Made by a program: the position numbers and the translations under genes
The notes under the pieces: generated by a model
Seen by the model: only the letters and a program-made list of their open reading frames with translations
The model's database searches: none
What the model was told of the DNA's origin: nothing
DNA from: a virus
Virus record (IMG/VR): IMGVR_UViG_3300025840_000182
Coordinates: 1-28,543 of that record
DNA: 28,543 bases
Reading direction: 5' to 3' (one strand)
Part shown: positions 1-9,137 of the stretch, one piece after another
Numbering within the stretch: position 1 is the stretch's first letter
How the letters are laid out: each line of letters begins with the position of its first letter

Positions 1-405
1 GCGCAAGCTAGCGGCCAGATGGGTCAAGGGCTTGGCTCTTTGGCACAGGCTGGCGGTCAGTTGGGAAGTCAGCTTAGTCAGTTTGGTATTCAGCAAGCAG
101 GCCTTGGTCAATTGCAACAGCAACTTAACCTTGGCGATGTCAAGACGATTGAGGCGCTGGGTGCGCGGGATCAGGCACTACAGCAGGCGGCTCTGGATGC
201 CCAGCGTCAAAGCAACATGCAACTATATCAAATGCCTTATCAGCAATATTCGTTCTTGAGCGACATCTACAAAGGCACACCTTCTTCACAGCAGGTGACA
301 CAGATCAGCCAAACGCAAGACCCGTCCACCTTCCAGCAGATCGCCGGATTGGGTATTGCAGGACTTAGCGCCGCAGGCGGTGCCAAAGCAATGGGAATGT
401 TTTAA
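1..405 (+). CDS. Gln/Gly-rich phage structural protein, 5' end missing
   Basis: The frame is open from base 1, so the true start lies upstream. An internal ATG at 19 would give 128 aa. The visible part is rich in Gln, Gly, Ala and Leu (for example LGQLQQQLNLGD), followed by a helical stretch around residues 45-80 and a Gly/Ala-rich hydrophobic tail (AGLGIAGLSAAGGAKAMGMF). Small Gln-rich proteins with this layout commonly lie just before the internal virion or DNA-ejection proteins of phages. A minor virion component is therefore inferred from composition and position, not from a catalytic motif. Its TAA overlaps the ATG of the next gene (TAATG), which suggests translational coupling. Confidence 0.7.
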   Translation, partial: AQASGQMGQGLGSLAQAGGQLGSQLSQFGIQQAGLGQLQQQLNLGDVKTIEALGARDQALQQAALDAQRQSNMQLYQMPYQQYSFLSDIYKGTPSSQQVTQISQTQDPSTFQQIAGLGIAGLSAAGGAKAMGMF

Positions 406-2648
406 TGAGCGTATTAAGTAGACCGTTATTCCGACAGGTGGGTGGCCCCGCGCAACCCATGCCGCAGGACATGGCTCCTCCACCGCCACAGATGGACCCA
501 GAAATGGCTCGTCAGGCAGGGGTGCTGGAGAAAGCTGAGATGGAAGCGCGGGCCACGGGCGAACAGCTTGGGGCCGAATACGCGCAGAACATGATGGCGG
601 GGATTGACGGCGCTCAGTCCACGGAAGATCTTATCAACGCGTTGCGTGGCAACGACAAGCCCTTGGATGCTCGACGCGAAGAGCTTGCGGGGTATGTCGG
701 CCAATCTGACGCAAACCAGACACCAGAGTCCGTTCTCGCGATGGTTCAGCCGGTCATTATGATGACGGAAGAGGGGATGATGGACAGCGGGATCGGCGCT
801 CTGGTTCAACAGATTGCGGGCGACGTGGAAATGACCACGGCTGACGGCGCTCCTACCGATATGGGCATGGGCGTAGGTAGCTTGATGATGGCAGGGGCAC
901 CGGAGGCCCCTGCTCCACAAAATTTTAGACAAGGCGGTGAGGTAGCTTATCTTTCAAACGGGAGTCTTCCCGTCAGCACAGCGCCGCCAACTTTTTTTGA
1001 GACATATTCAAACCTCTTGAGCAATTATGATTACGGTTCCGAGGTAAAGAACAAATACGAAGGCTTACGTGATGTTTTTTCCGACATTTTTTCGGAAGAA
1101 GACCGCGCTCAACAACAGGCAGAGCGAGAAGAATTTGACAGAGCGCAGGCGCTTTTATCTGTAGCGAGAGGTGGCCTACGTCTAGCGGCGGGTGACCCTA
1201 AATCCGGAGGCTCTTTGGCGTCTCAAATAGGGTCAGCGTTTGAGCCTACTGCGGCAGAGATCGCGGCCCTCGGGGCACAGGCGCAGGATCGTAGAGACGA
1301 AAGAAGACAAGAAGATCAGCGATTGCGTTTAGCTCGTTTGCAAGCCGGAATATCCGCCGCTGACAGGGACAGAGCCTCTCAGGAGTCGCTTGCTATAGCC
1401 GCCGCAAAGGCCGAACAGCCTAGTTCGGCTACAACCGTTCTTTATTCGCCTACGGGCAAAGCGTTTGAATTCTCAGATGCCGAAGGTAATACGCAAACAT
1501 TGCCCGCTGAAATTGCCCTTCCTGCAAATGATAGATCCACTCAAAATCAATTGTTAAAAATAGGTTATTCAACAACAGCACCTAAAGGAGAGTTTTCTCC
1601 AGAGGCAATTAAGGCGCGTTTAAGCCAACCGGAAACCTTGATGCTTTTGAAGCAAGGTTTAGTCATGGGCATAGAGGGGCCAGAACAGCTAAGAGCGCAA
1701 AATGATTTGGCCTCTGAATTAAAGTCAAACCCAATTACGGGTGCGATAGACCCCATAGGGTCACAATTTTATGAGTATGCCAAGTTGCTTCAAAATCCAG
1801 AATTGCGAGATCGAACGCAAACACATTTCAAAAATATGTTTAATGCATTTAAAGCTCAAGGTGAAGATGAAGCACAAAGTGCTGAAAAAGCTTCAGAAAC
1901 GGCGCAAGAAGAAGTTCAAGCCACTGCTGATCTTTTAGCAAATGCACAAAACGTGGCGCGTGACAACAGCCAAGATTTGCTGGTACAGCAATTTAATGAG
2001 TTTATGAACAACCCTTCTTTGGTAAGCGGAAACCTTCCCAAGTATAACTCTCCCCTAAAAGATTATGTTGACTCTCGTCTTGCCAAAATAGATAGGCTAA
2101 ACATGTCTGCCGCTACGGGCCTACTTAGTTTACCGTTATCTATAATTGAATACAGTGTTACTCAAGTGGCCAATGAATTTGGCGGTTTGTTAGATAGTAA
2201 TGCCGTGTCTGATTCTATAGCCGCTAGAAGACTTTTTGACAGTATCATGGCTGACACCCGACGTTATTTTTATAGCGCACCCGGACAAGATCGTCCTTTA
2301 CAGCAAGAATTTGCCAAAGATGAAGAAAACTTCCCGAAAATGAGCGCGTTTGAAACCGACAGTAATGCTCGGGAAAAGGTAGACAATCTTGCCGCACGTA
2401 TTAGAACAGACGTAAAACTTTATCAAGATATTATTGATAATCGTGAAACCAGAAGGGGCGTTACTGTAGATACGGCACTAACGCGCTTACCTGAAGCGAT
2501 AGCTATTGAAACAATACTTAATAGAATTTATCAAAACTACCGGTTTGGTCGTCAAAGGGACATTGTGACTACTGACAACCAAGGTCAAGGCGGCGATGAC
2601 AATTTATTATCTCCATTTTATGATCAATTTCCCTCCAGCGTAGACTGA
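405..2648 (+). CDS. Large hypothetical virion-associated protein (747 aa)
   Basis: I do not recognise a named family. The N-terminus opens with a short basic stretch, then a Pro/Met/Gln-rich segment (PMPQDMAPPPPQMDPEM) and an acidic helical region. Residues 170-195 are low-complexity Ala/Pro followed by RQGGEV, a junction often seen in marine phage structural proteins. From about residue 225 the chain is strongly helical and charged, with Gln/Glu/Arg-rich coiled-coil-like segments near 225-345 and 490-520. It lies between a small Gln-rich protein and the 1451-aa internal-virion-type protein, so an internal or tail-tube-associated virion role is likely. It starts by TAATG overlap with the upstream gene. 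Confidence 0.65.
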   Translation: MSVLSRPLFRQVGGPAQPMPQDMAPPPPQMDPEMARQAGVLEKAEMEARATGEQLGAEYAQNMMAGIDGAQSTEDLINALRGNDKPLDARREELAGYVGQSDANQTPESVLAMVQPVIMMTEEGMMDSGIGALVQQIAGDVEMTTADGAPTDMGMGVGSLMMAGAPEAPAPQNFRQGGEVAYLSNGSLPVSTAPPTFFETYSNLLSNYDYGSEVKNKYEGLRDVFSDIFSEEDRAQQQAEREEFDRAQALLSVARGGLRLAAGDPKSGGSLASQIGSAFEPTAAEIAALGAQAQDRRDERRQEDQRLRLARLQAGISAADRDRASQESLAIAAAKAEQPSSATTVLYSPTGKAFEFSDAEGNTQTLPAEIALPANDRSTQNQLLKIGYSTTAPKGEFSPEAIKARLSQPETLMLLKQGLVMGIEGPEQLRAQNDLASELKSNPITGAIDPIGSQFYEYAKLLQNPELRDRTQTHFKNMFNAFKAQGEDEAQSAEKASETAQEEVQATADLLANAQNVARDNSQDLLVQQFNEFMNNPSLVSGNLPKYNSPLKDYVDSRLAKIDRLNMSAATGLLSLPLSIIEYSVTQVANEFGGLLDSNAVSDSIAARRLFDSIMADTRRYFYSAPGQDRPLQQEFAKDEENFPKMSAFETDSNAREKVDNLAARIRTDVKLYQDIIDNRETRRGVTVDTALTRLPEAIAIETILNRIYQNYRFGRQRDIVTTDNQGQGGDDNLLSPFYDQFPSSVD

Positions 2649-2668
2649 TACGAGCATAGGTAAAGGAC

Positions 2669-5600
2669 GTGGCGACGGACACAGAAAAAACTCAAAGTGT
2701 TGTTGATGTATTGCAGGGTATGGAACAGCCTCCTGTAACTACGGGCACGTATGACATTCAACAAAAGTTAGAAGATCAAGTCCCTTTATCTACGATCAAT
2801 CAAGACTTGGCTCAATTAAAAGGTTTTAATTATCCCGCCGCATTTGAGTTTTTAAAAAATCGTCGCAGACAAGCTTTAATAAACGAAGGTCTAACTGCCG
2901 ACAGTATTGTTGACGAAGACCTAAACACGTTTGCAGATGAAAGCATCCTTATAGAACTAAGCGGCGGCCAATTTGAGCGGTTTAGTAAAAGAGGTCAAGT
3001 TCAAAAGGGGATGGAAAAAGCCGCTTTAGACGTTGTTCCCAGTGTTGCTTTTGCAAAAGGCGCACAACAAGGATTTATGGCAACTCCCGGTCCTTTGCCC
3101 GCAAAATTATTAGGCGGCGCAGGATTAGGTACTTTGTACGCCACTGCCGCATATGTTCCCGGTCAATATATTTTTAAAAAAATATCGCCTACTGAAGAAG
3201 TTCCGTCACAACGCCCTTTTGTAGAAGCTACACGAACTTTTAGCGGTAACTTAGCCACCCTGATGGCTCTTCCCATGGTTTTAAAACAAGGGACGGTTGA
3301 TTTTTTAAGCGACAGAATAGCTCGTAACATAGACGGTATGGCTCCCGGCTTCAAAAGAAAGTTAGCCACGGCGGGTCAAAAAATAGTTTCTGGGTTAGAG
3401 CGGGTCGTTGAAGGCGTTGCCAAACCAATGTCTCCGGTAACATCAAGGAAAGATGCGGCGGCAAAACTGGCTGTGGCCGGTGCTACCTCGGCTTTACCCG
3501 CAGTAGGCGCAAAAGTGGCCGAAGAAGTAGACCCGTATGATCCGTTAACAAGGATTGGGGCTGAAGTAGGGTTTTCTTCATTGCCTGTCCTTAGAGTAGG
3601 TGCATATTTAACGCAAAAGACGGCTAACAGCGTCATGTCAGCTTTAAGAAACATTGTGTCTAAATCAGGTCGAGAAGATCAGGTTAAACGGGATATGATT
3701 CAAGCTTTAAACACGCTTAGTCAAAAATATGATCAAAAACCGTTTAAGACAGAAGATTTTGTTGCTGACATTGAATTGGCTTTGGAGTCCTCTCCCCTAA
3801 GAGAATTGGTCGATACCTTAAATGAATCAAAAGCGCAGGCCGCGCAAGCGATAGGAAGGCCTTTTACGGAAGAACAAAAATTAATGTTACCGCCATTAAC
3901 GTTGGCGCAATCTGTGGCCGGGTTTGAAAAAATGGTGGATGGCAAAAAAATTAACCCGCTTCAAATTTTAGAAGCATTAGACCGTGGCCAACGGCGCTTA
4001 AACACAAAACCCGGCGGGTATGCCGAAGAAGCGCAACGACGGTACGATGATTACAAAATATTTGCTGAAACAATAATGCGCGAATTGGTTAATGACGCGG
4101 GCAATGATCCCATTGCTTTGTCTGAATTAGCCGAAGTGCAAGCGGATTTATTTGCAGGAGGCATAGCCGAGCGATTAGATGCGGCTAAAAACATTGCGCT
4201 TGATCAAACAAAAAATTTAAGGCCCGAGGAAAAACGCACGGTCTTCAGCACCTTTTTGTTTAAAAACATTATTTCTAGCTTGGATGATACGAATGAAGCT
4301 ACAGATTTAATGTATGCCAATGCCAAAGAACGGTTGTCCAACCTTAATCATAGACCCGGAAGGGCGCTTGCAAAAATACGTGAAATACAACAAGTAGATG
4401 GGCGAACACAACTTCATCCGCTTCTATCCGAAATGCAAAGCGTATTTAGCCCGGATCAAAGTGCTTTGCAGGCAGATGTTGCGAGTTTAATAAATAGACG
4501 AGACGAAGCCGCACGTGTTCTTCTTAACAAAGAAATGGAAGCCGAAGAATACCGCTTAAAACAAGGCACACGTTTTGATGAACCAAGTGAATTCGGTGAA
4601 TTTGGCGTAGCCAGAATATTACAACAAAACCAAGATCAGCCGATTGACAACCAGATTTTGGCCCTTCGTCAGGAGTTGGATAATTTAACTGGTGCCGGTG
4701 GACGTTTTCAAACTCAAGCGACTCGGACTGAAGCGGCATACATTAGAAAAATAATCCCGGTGCTTAACGCTCAAAAAACCCTTGATATGCGGCAAGCGGA
4801 GGTGGACAACGCTAATGCTCTGTTGGCGGGGGAAGAAGCTAACGAACTTTCTGTTTCACAATTATTGGACTTTAGAAGTCGTTTGGCAAAACAACAACGT
4901 CAAGCCATTAACGTAAACGATGCTCAAGCAGTGCGTGATTTGGGTGTTGTCGAGGAGGCTTTGCTAGAAGACTTAGAAGTTTTGTCTGGAGGAAGTGCTT
5001 TATCTACTGCGGGCAATGACGAAATACGTTCTTTTGAGCAGTTGTTGGAAAGTTTACCGCCGGGCGAAAGTCCTGCGGCTTTAGGTCTTGCCATGTTGCG
5101 GCAAGCAAACGCCTTTAATAGAGCAAAACACGACGTTTTCACACGAACTTTTATTGGCGATGTCTTGAAAAAATCTCCTAAAGGCGGTTTGGCAAAAAAT
5201 CCAAAAACTTTATTAATGCAACTTATCCGTGGAGACGCAGATGAAGTTGGTATAAAGGTAGCAGAGTTAGAGGACGCAATTAACTGGCTTAACAGTGAGC
5301 GTTTTCAAGGTCCGAGAGAATTTTTACCCGAAGAAAAATTAGCTGAACTCAGTGAGTCCGCGATAAATCGGTTTGGTACATATCGTGCCGCAAAGGACGA
5401 CATTGCTCGCGCGTTAATTAGACGAAAAAATCTGATTGAAAAAGATACAACCTCGGAGACATTTGGTCAGATTAACAAAAGAACCGCACAATCGTTTTTA
5501 GCGGATTACAAAGAAGCTTTAGGGGATTTATTCCCAGACGTTTTCCGCGATATAGAACGTGCTTTAGACGGCAGGATCACCTTAGACGATGTGATTGAGT

Positions 5601-7024
5601 CTTTAAAATTGGAGCAAAATGACTTTGCAAAATTAAGTCAACTGCAACGATTTGCTGGAGTGTCCGATAATGCGGCCAGTGAAGTTAGAAAAATTTTAGG
5701 AAATCCCAGCAACTGGAAACAAAATGCCGCGAAAAACTTTGAAAATTTACTCAAAGAAATAAATAACTTTGCCGTTAAAAATAAAGAAGAGGCTCGTTTA
5801 GCCAGAGAAGCCTTAACCAATGTTGTGGTGGACGATGCATATAGGTATGCCGGCGGATCTTCTTTAAAAGAAATTGACTTTCAAAAATTCAGAGAATATT
5901 TGTATAAACCGCTGGAATCTGACGGAAAATCAGTTGCTCAATTACTAGAAGAATACGGGTTTGTCCAAAAGGATGCTTTCAATAACTACAACAAATTAAT
6001 TAACCACGCCGCTTCGGTAGCGCAATTAATGCGTAGAGAAGGCCCCGTTTCTACAGAAAAATTGTCGGACAAAGGAGCCTTGCTTACTAACCTTCTTTTA
6101 GGCGCTAGTGGCGCAATGTCCGGTAACTGGTTGTTTGAAAAATTAAGACCATTAATTGGTAACCTGCCCGGAGCAAGCTTTTCGGTAGCTCAAAGCACTG
6201 CATCCGCTACTAGAAAATTGGGCGGAGAAATGCCCGAAGCGAAAGTTCAAGACGTTCTTTCTCGGGCATTGTTGTACCCGGAAGAAGCTGTGGCGCTATT
6301 GAAAAAAGCGCCTAAAACAGAAAAAGAGTTGATTGAATATTTCGGTAGTATCCCGGCAATTTTTTACTCATCCGTAGCTAGACAGGCGACACCGGATATT
6401 TCTAGAGACGTTGATTATGTAGAAGAAGTTTACCGCGACGTTGTGCCGCAAGCTCAACCAGAGCCTACGCCCACCGAACCACGGCCCACGGGTCCGCTGT
6501 CTATTCAAAACAACAACCCCGGCAACTTGCGGTTGGCAGGACAGCCCGGTGCAACGGAAGGACAGGGCGGTTTTGCGGCGTTTTCTTCTCCCGGTCAAGG
6601 TTTGCGAGCATTAACCCGACAAGTTGTTTTGGACACTCAAACACGCGGCATGAATCTTGAAGATTTTTTAAATAAGTACGCGCCGCCATCTGAAAACCAG
6701 ACAAATCAATACATTTCGTTTGTGGAGCGGCAGACGGGCCTAGACGCTAAAAGCAAAGTGCCTGAGTCAAAAATTCCTCAACTTGTTCGCGCCATTGTAC
6801 GGATGGAGGGCGGCCAAGAAGCTGTGGACTATTTCTATGGCCAGCAACGTGCCGAAGCGGCTCCTGCACCACAGCCTCCGATAGCACAAGCCGCGCCCCC
6901 CGCACCACCGACCCCGGCTCCCGTCAGCCCTCAGTCGTTACAGCGGGCGGCACAGGTTTTGGGGCCGCAGGATGAGATCGGGATGCTGGCGTCAGAAATG
7001 CTGATGAGGCAAAGACCGGCTTAG
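2669..7024 (+). CDS. Giant internal virion protein with C-terminal muralytic (NPGN) domain, 1451 aa
   Basis: This is probably a DNA-ejection protein that also cuts peptidoglycan during entry. Most of the chain is helical and charged with Gln/Ala-rich repeats. Gly/Ala-rich hydrophobic stretches near residues 130-170, 265-280 and 1145-1180 could insert in membrane. The C-terminal part, about residues 1277-1400, has the signature NNNPGNLR (NPGN at 1283-1286), a GFAAFSSPGQGLRAL segment and YAPPSEN, typical of the lytic domain annotated in phages as P5-like or virion-associated muralytic. A Pro/Ala linker and a short helical tail follow. The start is GTG with AAAGGA only one base upstream; an in-frame ATG at 2720 is the alternative. 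The T7 gp16 analogue carries its lytic domain at the N-terminus, so the order here is reversed. The stop overlaps that of the convergent helicase gene. Confidence 0.75.
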   Translation: MATDTEKTQSVVDVLQGMEQPPVTTGTYDIQQKLEDQVPLSTINQDLAQLKGFNYPAAFEFLKNRRRQALINEGLTADSIVDEDLNTFADESILIELSGGQFERFSKRGQVQKGMEKAALDVVPSVAFAKGAQQGFMATPGPLPAKLLGGAGLGTLYATAAYVPGQYIFKKISPTEEVPSQRPFVEATRTFSGNLATLMALPMVLKQGTVDFLSDRIARNIDGMAPGFKRKLATAGQKIVSGLERVVEGVAKPMSPVTSRKDAAAKLAVAGATSALPAVGAKVAEEVDPYDPLTRIGAEVGFSSLPVLRVGAYLTQKTANSVMSALRNIVSKSGREDQVKRDMIQALNTLSQKYDQKPFKTEDFVADIELALESSPLRELVDTLNESKAQAAQAIGRPFTEEQKLMLPPLTLAQSVAGFEKMVDGKKINPLQILEALDRGQRRLNTKPGGYAEEAQRRYDDYKIFAETIMRELVNDAGNDPIALSELAEVQADLFAGGIAERLDAAKNIALDQTKNLRPEEKRTVFSTFLFKNIISSLDDTNEATDLMYANAKERLSNLNHRPGRALAKIREIQQVDGRTQLHPLLSEMQSVFSPDQSALQADVASLINRRDEAARVLLNKEMEAEEYRLKQGTRFDEPSEFGEFGVARILQQNQDQPIDNQILALRQELDNLTGAGGRFQTQATRTEAAYIRKIIPVLNAQKTLDMRQAEVDNANALLAGEEANELSVSQLLDFRSRLAKQQRQAINVNDAQAVRDLGVVEEALLEDLEVLSGGSALSTAGNDEIRSFEQLLESLPPGESPAALGLAMLRQANAFNRAKHDVFTRTFIGDVLKKSPKGGLAKNPKTLLMQLIRGDADEVGIKVAELEDAINWLNSERFQGPREFLPEEKLAELSESAINRFGTYRAAKDDIARALIRRKNLIEKDTTSETFGQINKRTAQSFLADYKEALGDLFPDVFRDIERALDGRITLDDVIESLKLEQNDFAKLSQLQRFAGVSDNAASEVRKILGNPSNWKQNAAKNFENLLKEINNFAVKNKEEARLAREALTNVVVDDAYRYAGGSSLKEIDFQKFREYLYKPLESDGKSVAQLLEEYGFVQKDAFNNYNKLINHAASVAQLMRREGPVSTEKLSDKGALLTNLLLGASGAMSGNWLFEKLRPLIGNLPGASFSVAQSTASATRKLGGEMPEAKVQDVLSRALLYPEEAVALLKKAPKTEKELIEYFGSIPAIFYSSVARQATPDISRDVDYVEEVYRDVVPQAQPEPTPTEPRPTGPLSIQNNNPGNLRLAGQPGATEGQGGFAAFSSPGQGLRALTRQVVLDTQTRGMNLEDFLNKYAPPSENQTNQYISFVERQTGLDAKSKVPESKIPQLVRAIVRMEGGQEAVDYFYGQQRAEAAPAPQPPIAQAAPPAPPTPAPVSPQSLQRAAQVLGPQDEIGMLASEMLMRQRPA
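6481..6494 (+). repeat. ACGGRCC-type pair in internal virion gene
   Basis: ACGGCCC then ACGGGTC, placed just before the muralytic domain, in its Pro/Thr linker. Confidence 0.55.
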
Positions 7025-8472
7025 ATCAGCCAGTTCTTTGCCGATTCGCCTAAAACGTCGCCTGCGATATTTATTTTGTCGCGCAGAGCGGTTAAAATCT
7101 TCTCATCAATTGTTCCCGGACTGACCAGATCAACGTAAGTCACGTTGTCCTTCTGGCCAATCCTGTGTGCGCGGTCTTCTGATTGCAGACGTATTTCTAA
7201 ATCGTAGCTATTGCTGAAGTAAATCACTGTATTTGCTTCAGTTAATGTAATTCCGTAACCACCCGTCCGGGGCTGTCCAACAAAGAAACGCAACTCGGAG
7301 TCAGGGTCTTGAAAACGGTCGATAATGTTCTGTCTATCATCTTGGTGAGTCTCACCGTAATAGGATGCTACCACGCCACTGCCCCACTTTTTCTTTAGGG
7401 CCTTTTCTATTCGGTGGATATCATAAGTCCACGTAGCCCAGATGATGGCTTTACCATTGACCTCTTCCACGACGTTCATTAGTTCGTCAAGGCGGTTGTT
7501 TTTTACTTCTTGAATCGGCCCTTCATCAGGTTGAAGGTGGCCGCAGCAAATTTGCTGTAGCCGCATAATTTGCGTCAGTACAGATGCTGTCGTTGCCAGC
7601 TTCCCCTGCTCCAGTTGTGCTAACGCTAAGTCCTTCATTTGCTTATATAAAACCATTTGCTCACGGGTCAGGCTGACTTCGCGGCGCTGGTAGACTTTGT
7701 CCGGCAAATCCAGACAATCTTCTTTAAGCACCCGTGTGCTGAACCTATCCAGCTTCTCTCCAAGCTCGTCTAAGCGACGATAGCCAGTAACCTCGTTGAA
7801 ACTGTGCGGCCCCATGCTCCTGCGCTGTACGACGGCATAGCGGCCCTGAAACGAGTAAAAGCTAGCGAATCCCAATGCTTCCTGATCCAAAAACATACAT
7901 TGACTAAACAAATCCATAGGACTTTTTGTGATGGGCGAGCCGGTCAGAATGCGTCTGAATTTTGACGCCTGTCCAATTTTTATTAGGTTCTTAGTCCGCT
8001 GTGCGCCCTTATTCTTGATGCTGGTACTTTCATCCAAAATGGTCATGCAATTAGGGTTCAGCTTGACAAATTTCTGGGCGGCAGACGCCCCTTTTTGCGT
8101 GGAAAACGCTTCTGTGTTCATAACCAATATGTGCAAGAACCCCGGCTCACGCTTCTGTGGGTCAGCTATCTCTTGTATTTGATCACGGAACTTCTGAGTG
8201 AAATTGGGCTGCCATTTGACCAACTTGGTCTGAACGCGGTCAGGAAGATGCACGGGTATTTCTTTTTTGACCCAGTTATCAAACACACCTTTAGGCGCGA
8301 TGATTAACGCGGTGTCAATCTCTCCTTGCTCATACAACGCGCCCATCGTGTCGATGGCCACTTTTGATTTTCCCGTGCCCATCTCCATAAACAACCCGAA
8401 ATACGGTCGTTCCCAAGATTCATTGAAGGTTGTGCGCTGGTGATCGTAGGGCGTTGTTTTAAATTCGTACAT
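7021..8472 (-). CDS. SNF2-type superfamily 2 DNA helicase/ATPase
   Basis: This is an ATP-dependent DNA translocase or helicase of 483 aa. From the chosen start the Walker A motif is MEMGTGKS at residues 29-36, and the DEAH-position motif is DEST. LTGSPITKSP follows as motif III, and the C-terminal RecA lobe carries the SNF2 hallmark DRAHRIGQ. The start at 8472 gives MYEFKTTPYDHQ, the usual Q-motif region, and has GGGGA seven bases upstream. A longer open frame reaches 8550 but adds an unlikely leader. Phages place such helicases near replication genes for replication or recombination. It is the only minus-strand gene in the first 17 kb and lies between virion and replication blocks. Its TAA overlaps the 1451-aa gene's TAG by four bases. 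Confidence 0.9.
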   Translation of the reverse strand: MYEFKTTPYDHQRTTFNESWERPYFGLFMEMGTGKSKVAIDTMGALYEQGEIDTALIIAPKGVFDNWVKKEIPVHLPDRVQTKLVKWQPNFTQKFRDQIQEIADPQKREPGFLHILVMNTEAFSTQKGASAAQKFVKLNPNCMTILDESTSIKNKGAQRTKNLIKIGQASKFRRILTGSPITKSPMDLFSQCMFLDQEALGFASFYSFQGRYAVVQRRSMGPHSFNEVTGYRRLDELGEKLDRFSTRVLKEDCLDLPDKVYQRREVSLTREQMVLYKQMKDLALAQLEQGKLATTASVLTQIMRLQQICCGHLQPDEGPIQEVKNNRLDELMNVVEEVNGKAIIWATWTYDIHRIEKALKKKWGSGVVASYYGETHQDDRQNIIDRFQDPDSELRFFVGQPRTGGYGITLTEANTVIYFSNSYDLEIRLQSEDRAHRIGQKDNVTYVDLVSPGTIDEKILTALRDKINIAGDVLGESAKNWLI

Positions 8473-8507
8473 CGTTTGTCCCCGTGCTTGACATAGGAGG
8501 ATATAGG

Positions 8508-8546
8508 ATGAGAGACTGCGCGTCCAGCCCCCGAAAAGGGCTTTAA
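8508..8546 (+). CDS. Possible 12-aa leader peptide upstream of the replication block
   Basis: A perfect AGGAGG (8495-8500) lies seven bases before an ATG that opens a 12-codon frame, MRDCASSPRKGL, ending at TAA 8544-8546. Six bases later the Shine-Dalgarno AAAGGAGA of the next gene begins. Codons 7-12 sit in a small hairpin (AGCCC 8526-8530 with GGGCT 8538-8542). It could be a leader peptide controlling the downstream gene, or a chance ribosome site in the divergent intergenic region. Only the spacing and the strong ribosome site support it. Confidence 0.3.
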   Translation: MRDCASSPRKGL

Positions 8547-8564
8547 CCACGAAAGGAGAAATAG

Positions 8565-9137
8565 ATGAGCGAGTTGCTCTTTGACATGGAGGCAGACCAA
8601 GCCAACGCCTCCAACATCGAAACGATGGATAATACCGGCTTGAAAAGCATTGCAGAAATTGCTCGCGCAGTACGCAATCAAGAAGACTTGGTCAACAAAC
8701 TTGAGGACCAGTTGAAGACGGCGAAGCGAGAACTGCTACGACTCACCGACGAAGACCTACCCGCCATGTTGCTTGAACTCGGACTCAATTCGTTTGAACT
8801 TGAGGACGGTTCAAAGGTAACTGTGCGCCCCACCTACGGGGCACACATCAAGGCGGAAAACCGCGAAACTGCGTTCGATTGGCTACGGCAGAATGGTTTT
8901 GATGACATCATCAAAAACACTGTCAGTTGCAACTTCGGGCGTGGCGAAGACCGAGAGGCGGCGGAGTTTATCGACTACGCTCAAGGGCTCGGTTACGCGG
9001 CAGAGCAAAAGACCGAGGTGCATCCAAGCACTCTCAAGGCTTGGGTGAAGGAGCGGGTACAAACCGGGGACACATTCCCCATGGAACTTTTCGGGGCCTA
9101 CGTCGGCCAACGTGCTAACATTGTGAGGAAAAAATAA
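8565..9137 (+). CDS. Conserved-type phage replication-block protein with N-terminal coiled coil
   Basis: This 190-aa soluble protein has no motif I can name. Residues about 25-65 form a heptad-rich helix (EDLVNKLEDQLKTAKRELLR), followed by a compact alpha/beta part with SFELEDGSKVTVRPTYGAHI. A conserved-looking C-terminus follows: FGRGED near residue 125 and LKAWVKERV near 160. The layout suggests an oligomeric accessory factor. It precedes the SSB-like gene with a one-base TAATG overlap, so the two are probably translated together and act in replication or recombination. The start is supported by AAAGGAGA (8552-8559). Confidence 0.7.
   Translation: MSELLFDMEADQANASNIETMDNTGLKSIAEIARAVRNQEDLVNKLEDQLKTAKRELLRLTDEDLPAMLLELGLNSFELEDGSKVTVRPTYGAHIKAENRETAFDWLRQNGFDDIIKNTVSCNFGRGEDREAAEFIDYAQGLGYAAEQKTEVHPSTLKAWVKERVQTGDTFPMELFGAYVGQRANIVRKK

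Noticed and set aside
426-932. 168-codon minus-strand frame opposite the 747-aa gene
   Set aside because: Shadow of the plus gene, with His/Arg-rich random composition.
8488-8493. TTGACA consensus -35 box upstream of 8565
   Set aside because: No -10 box at 16-18 bases; TATAGG is only eight bases away.
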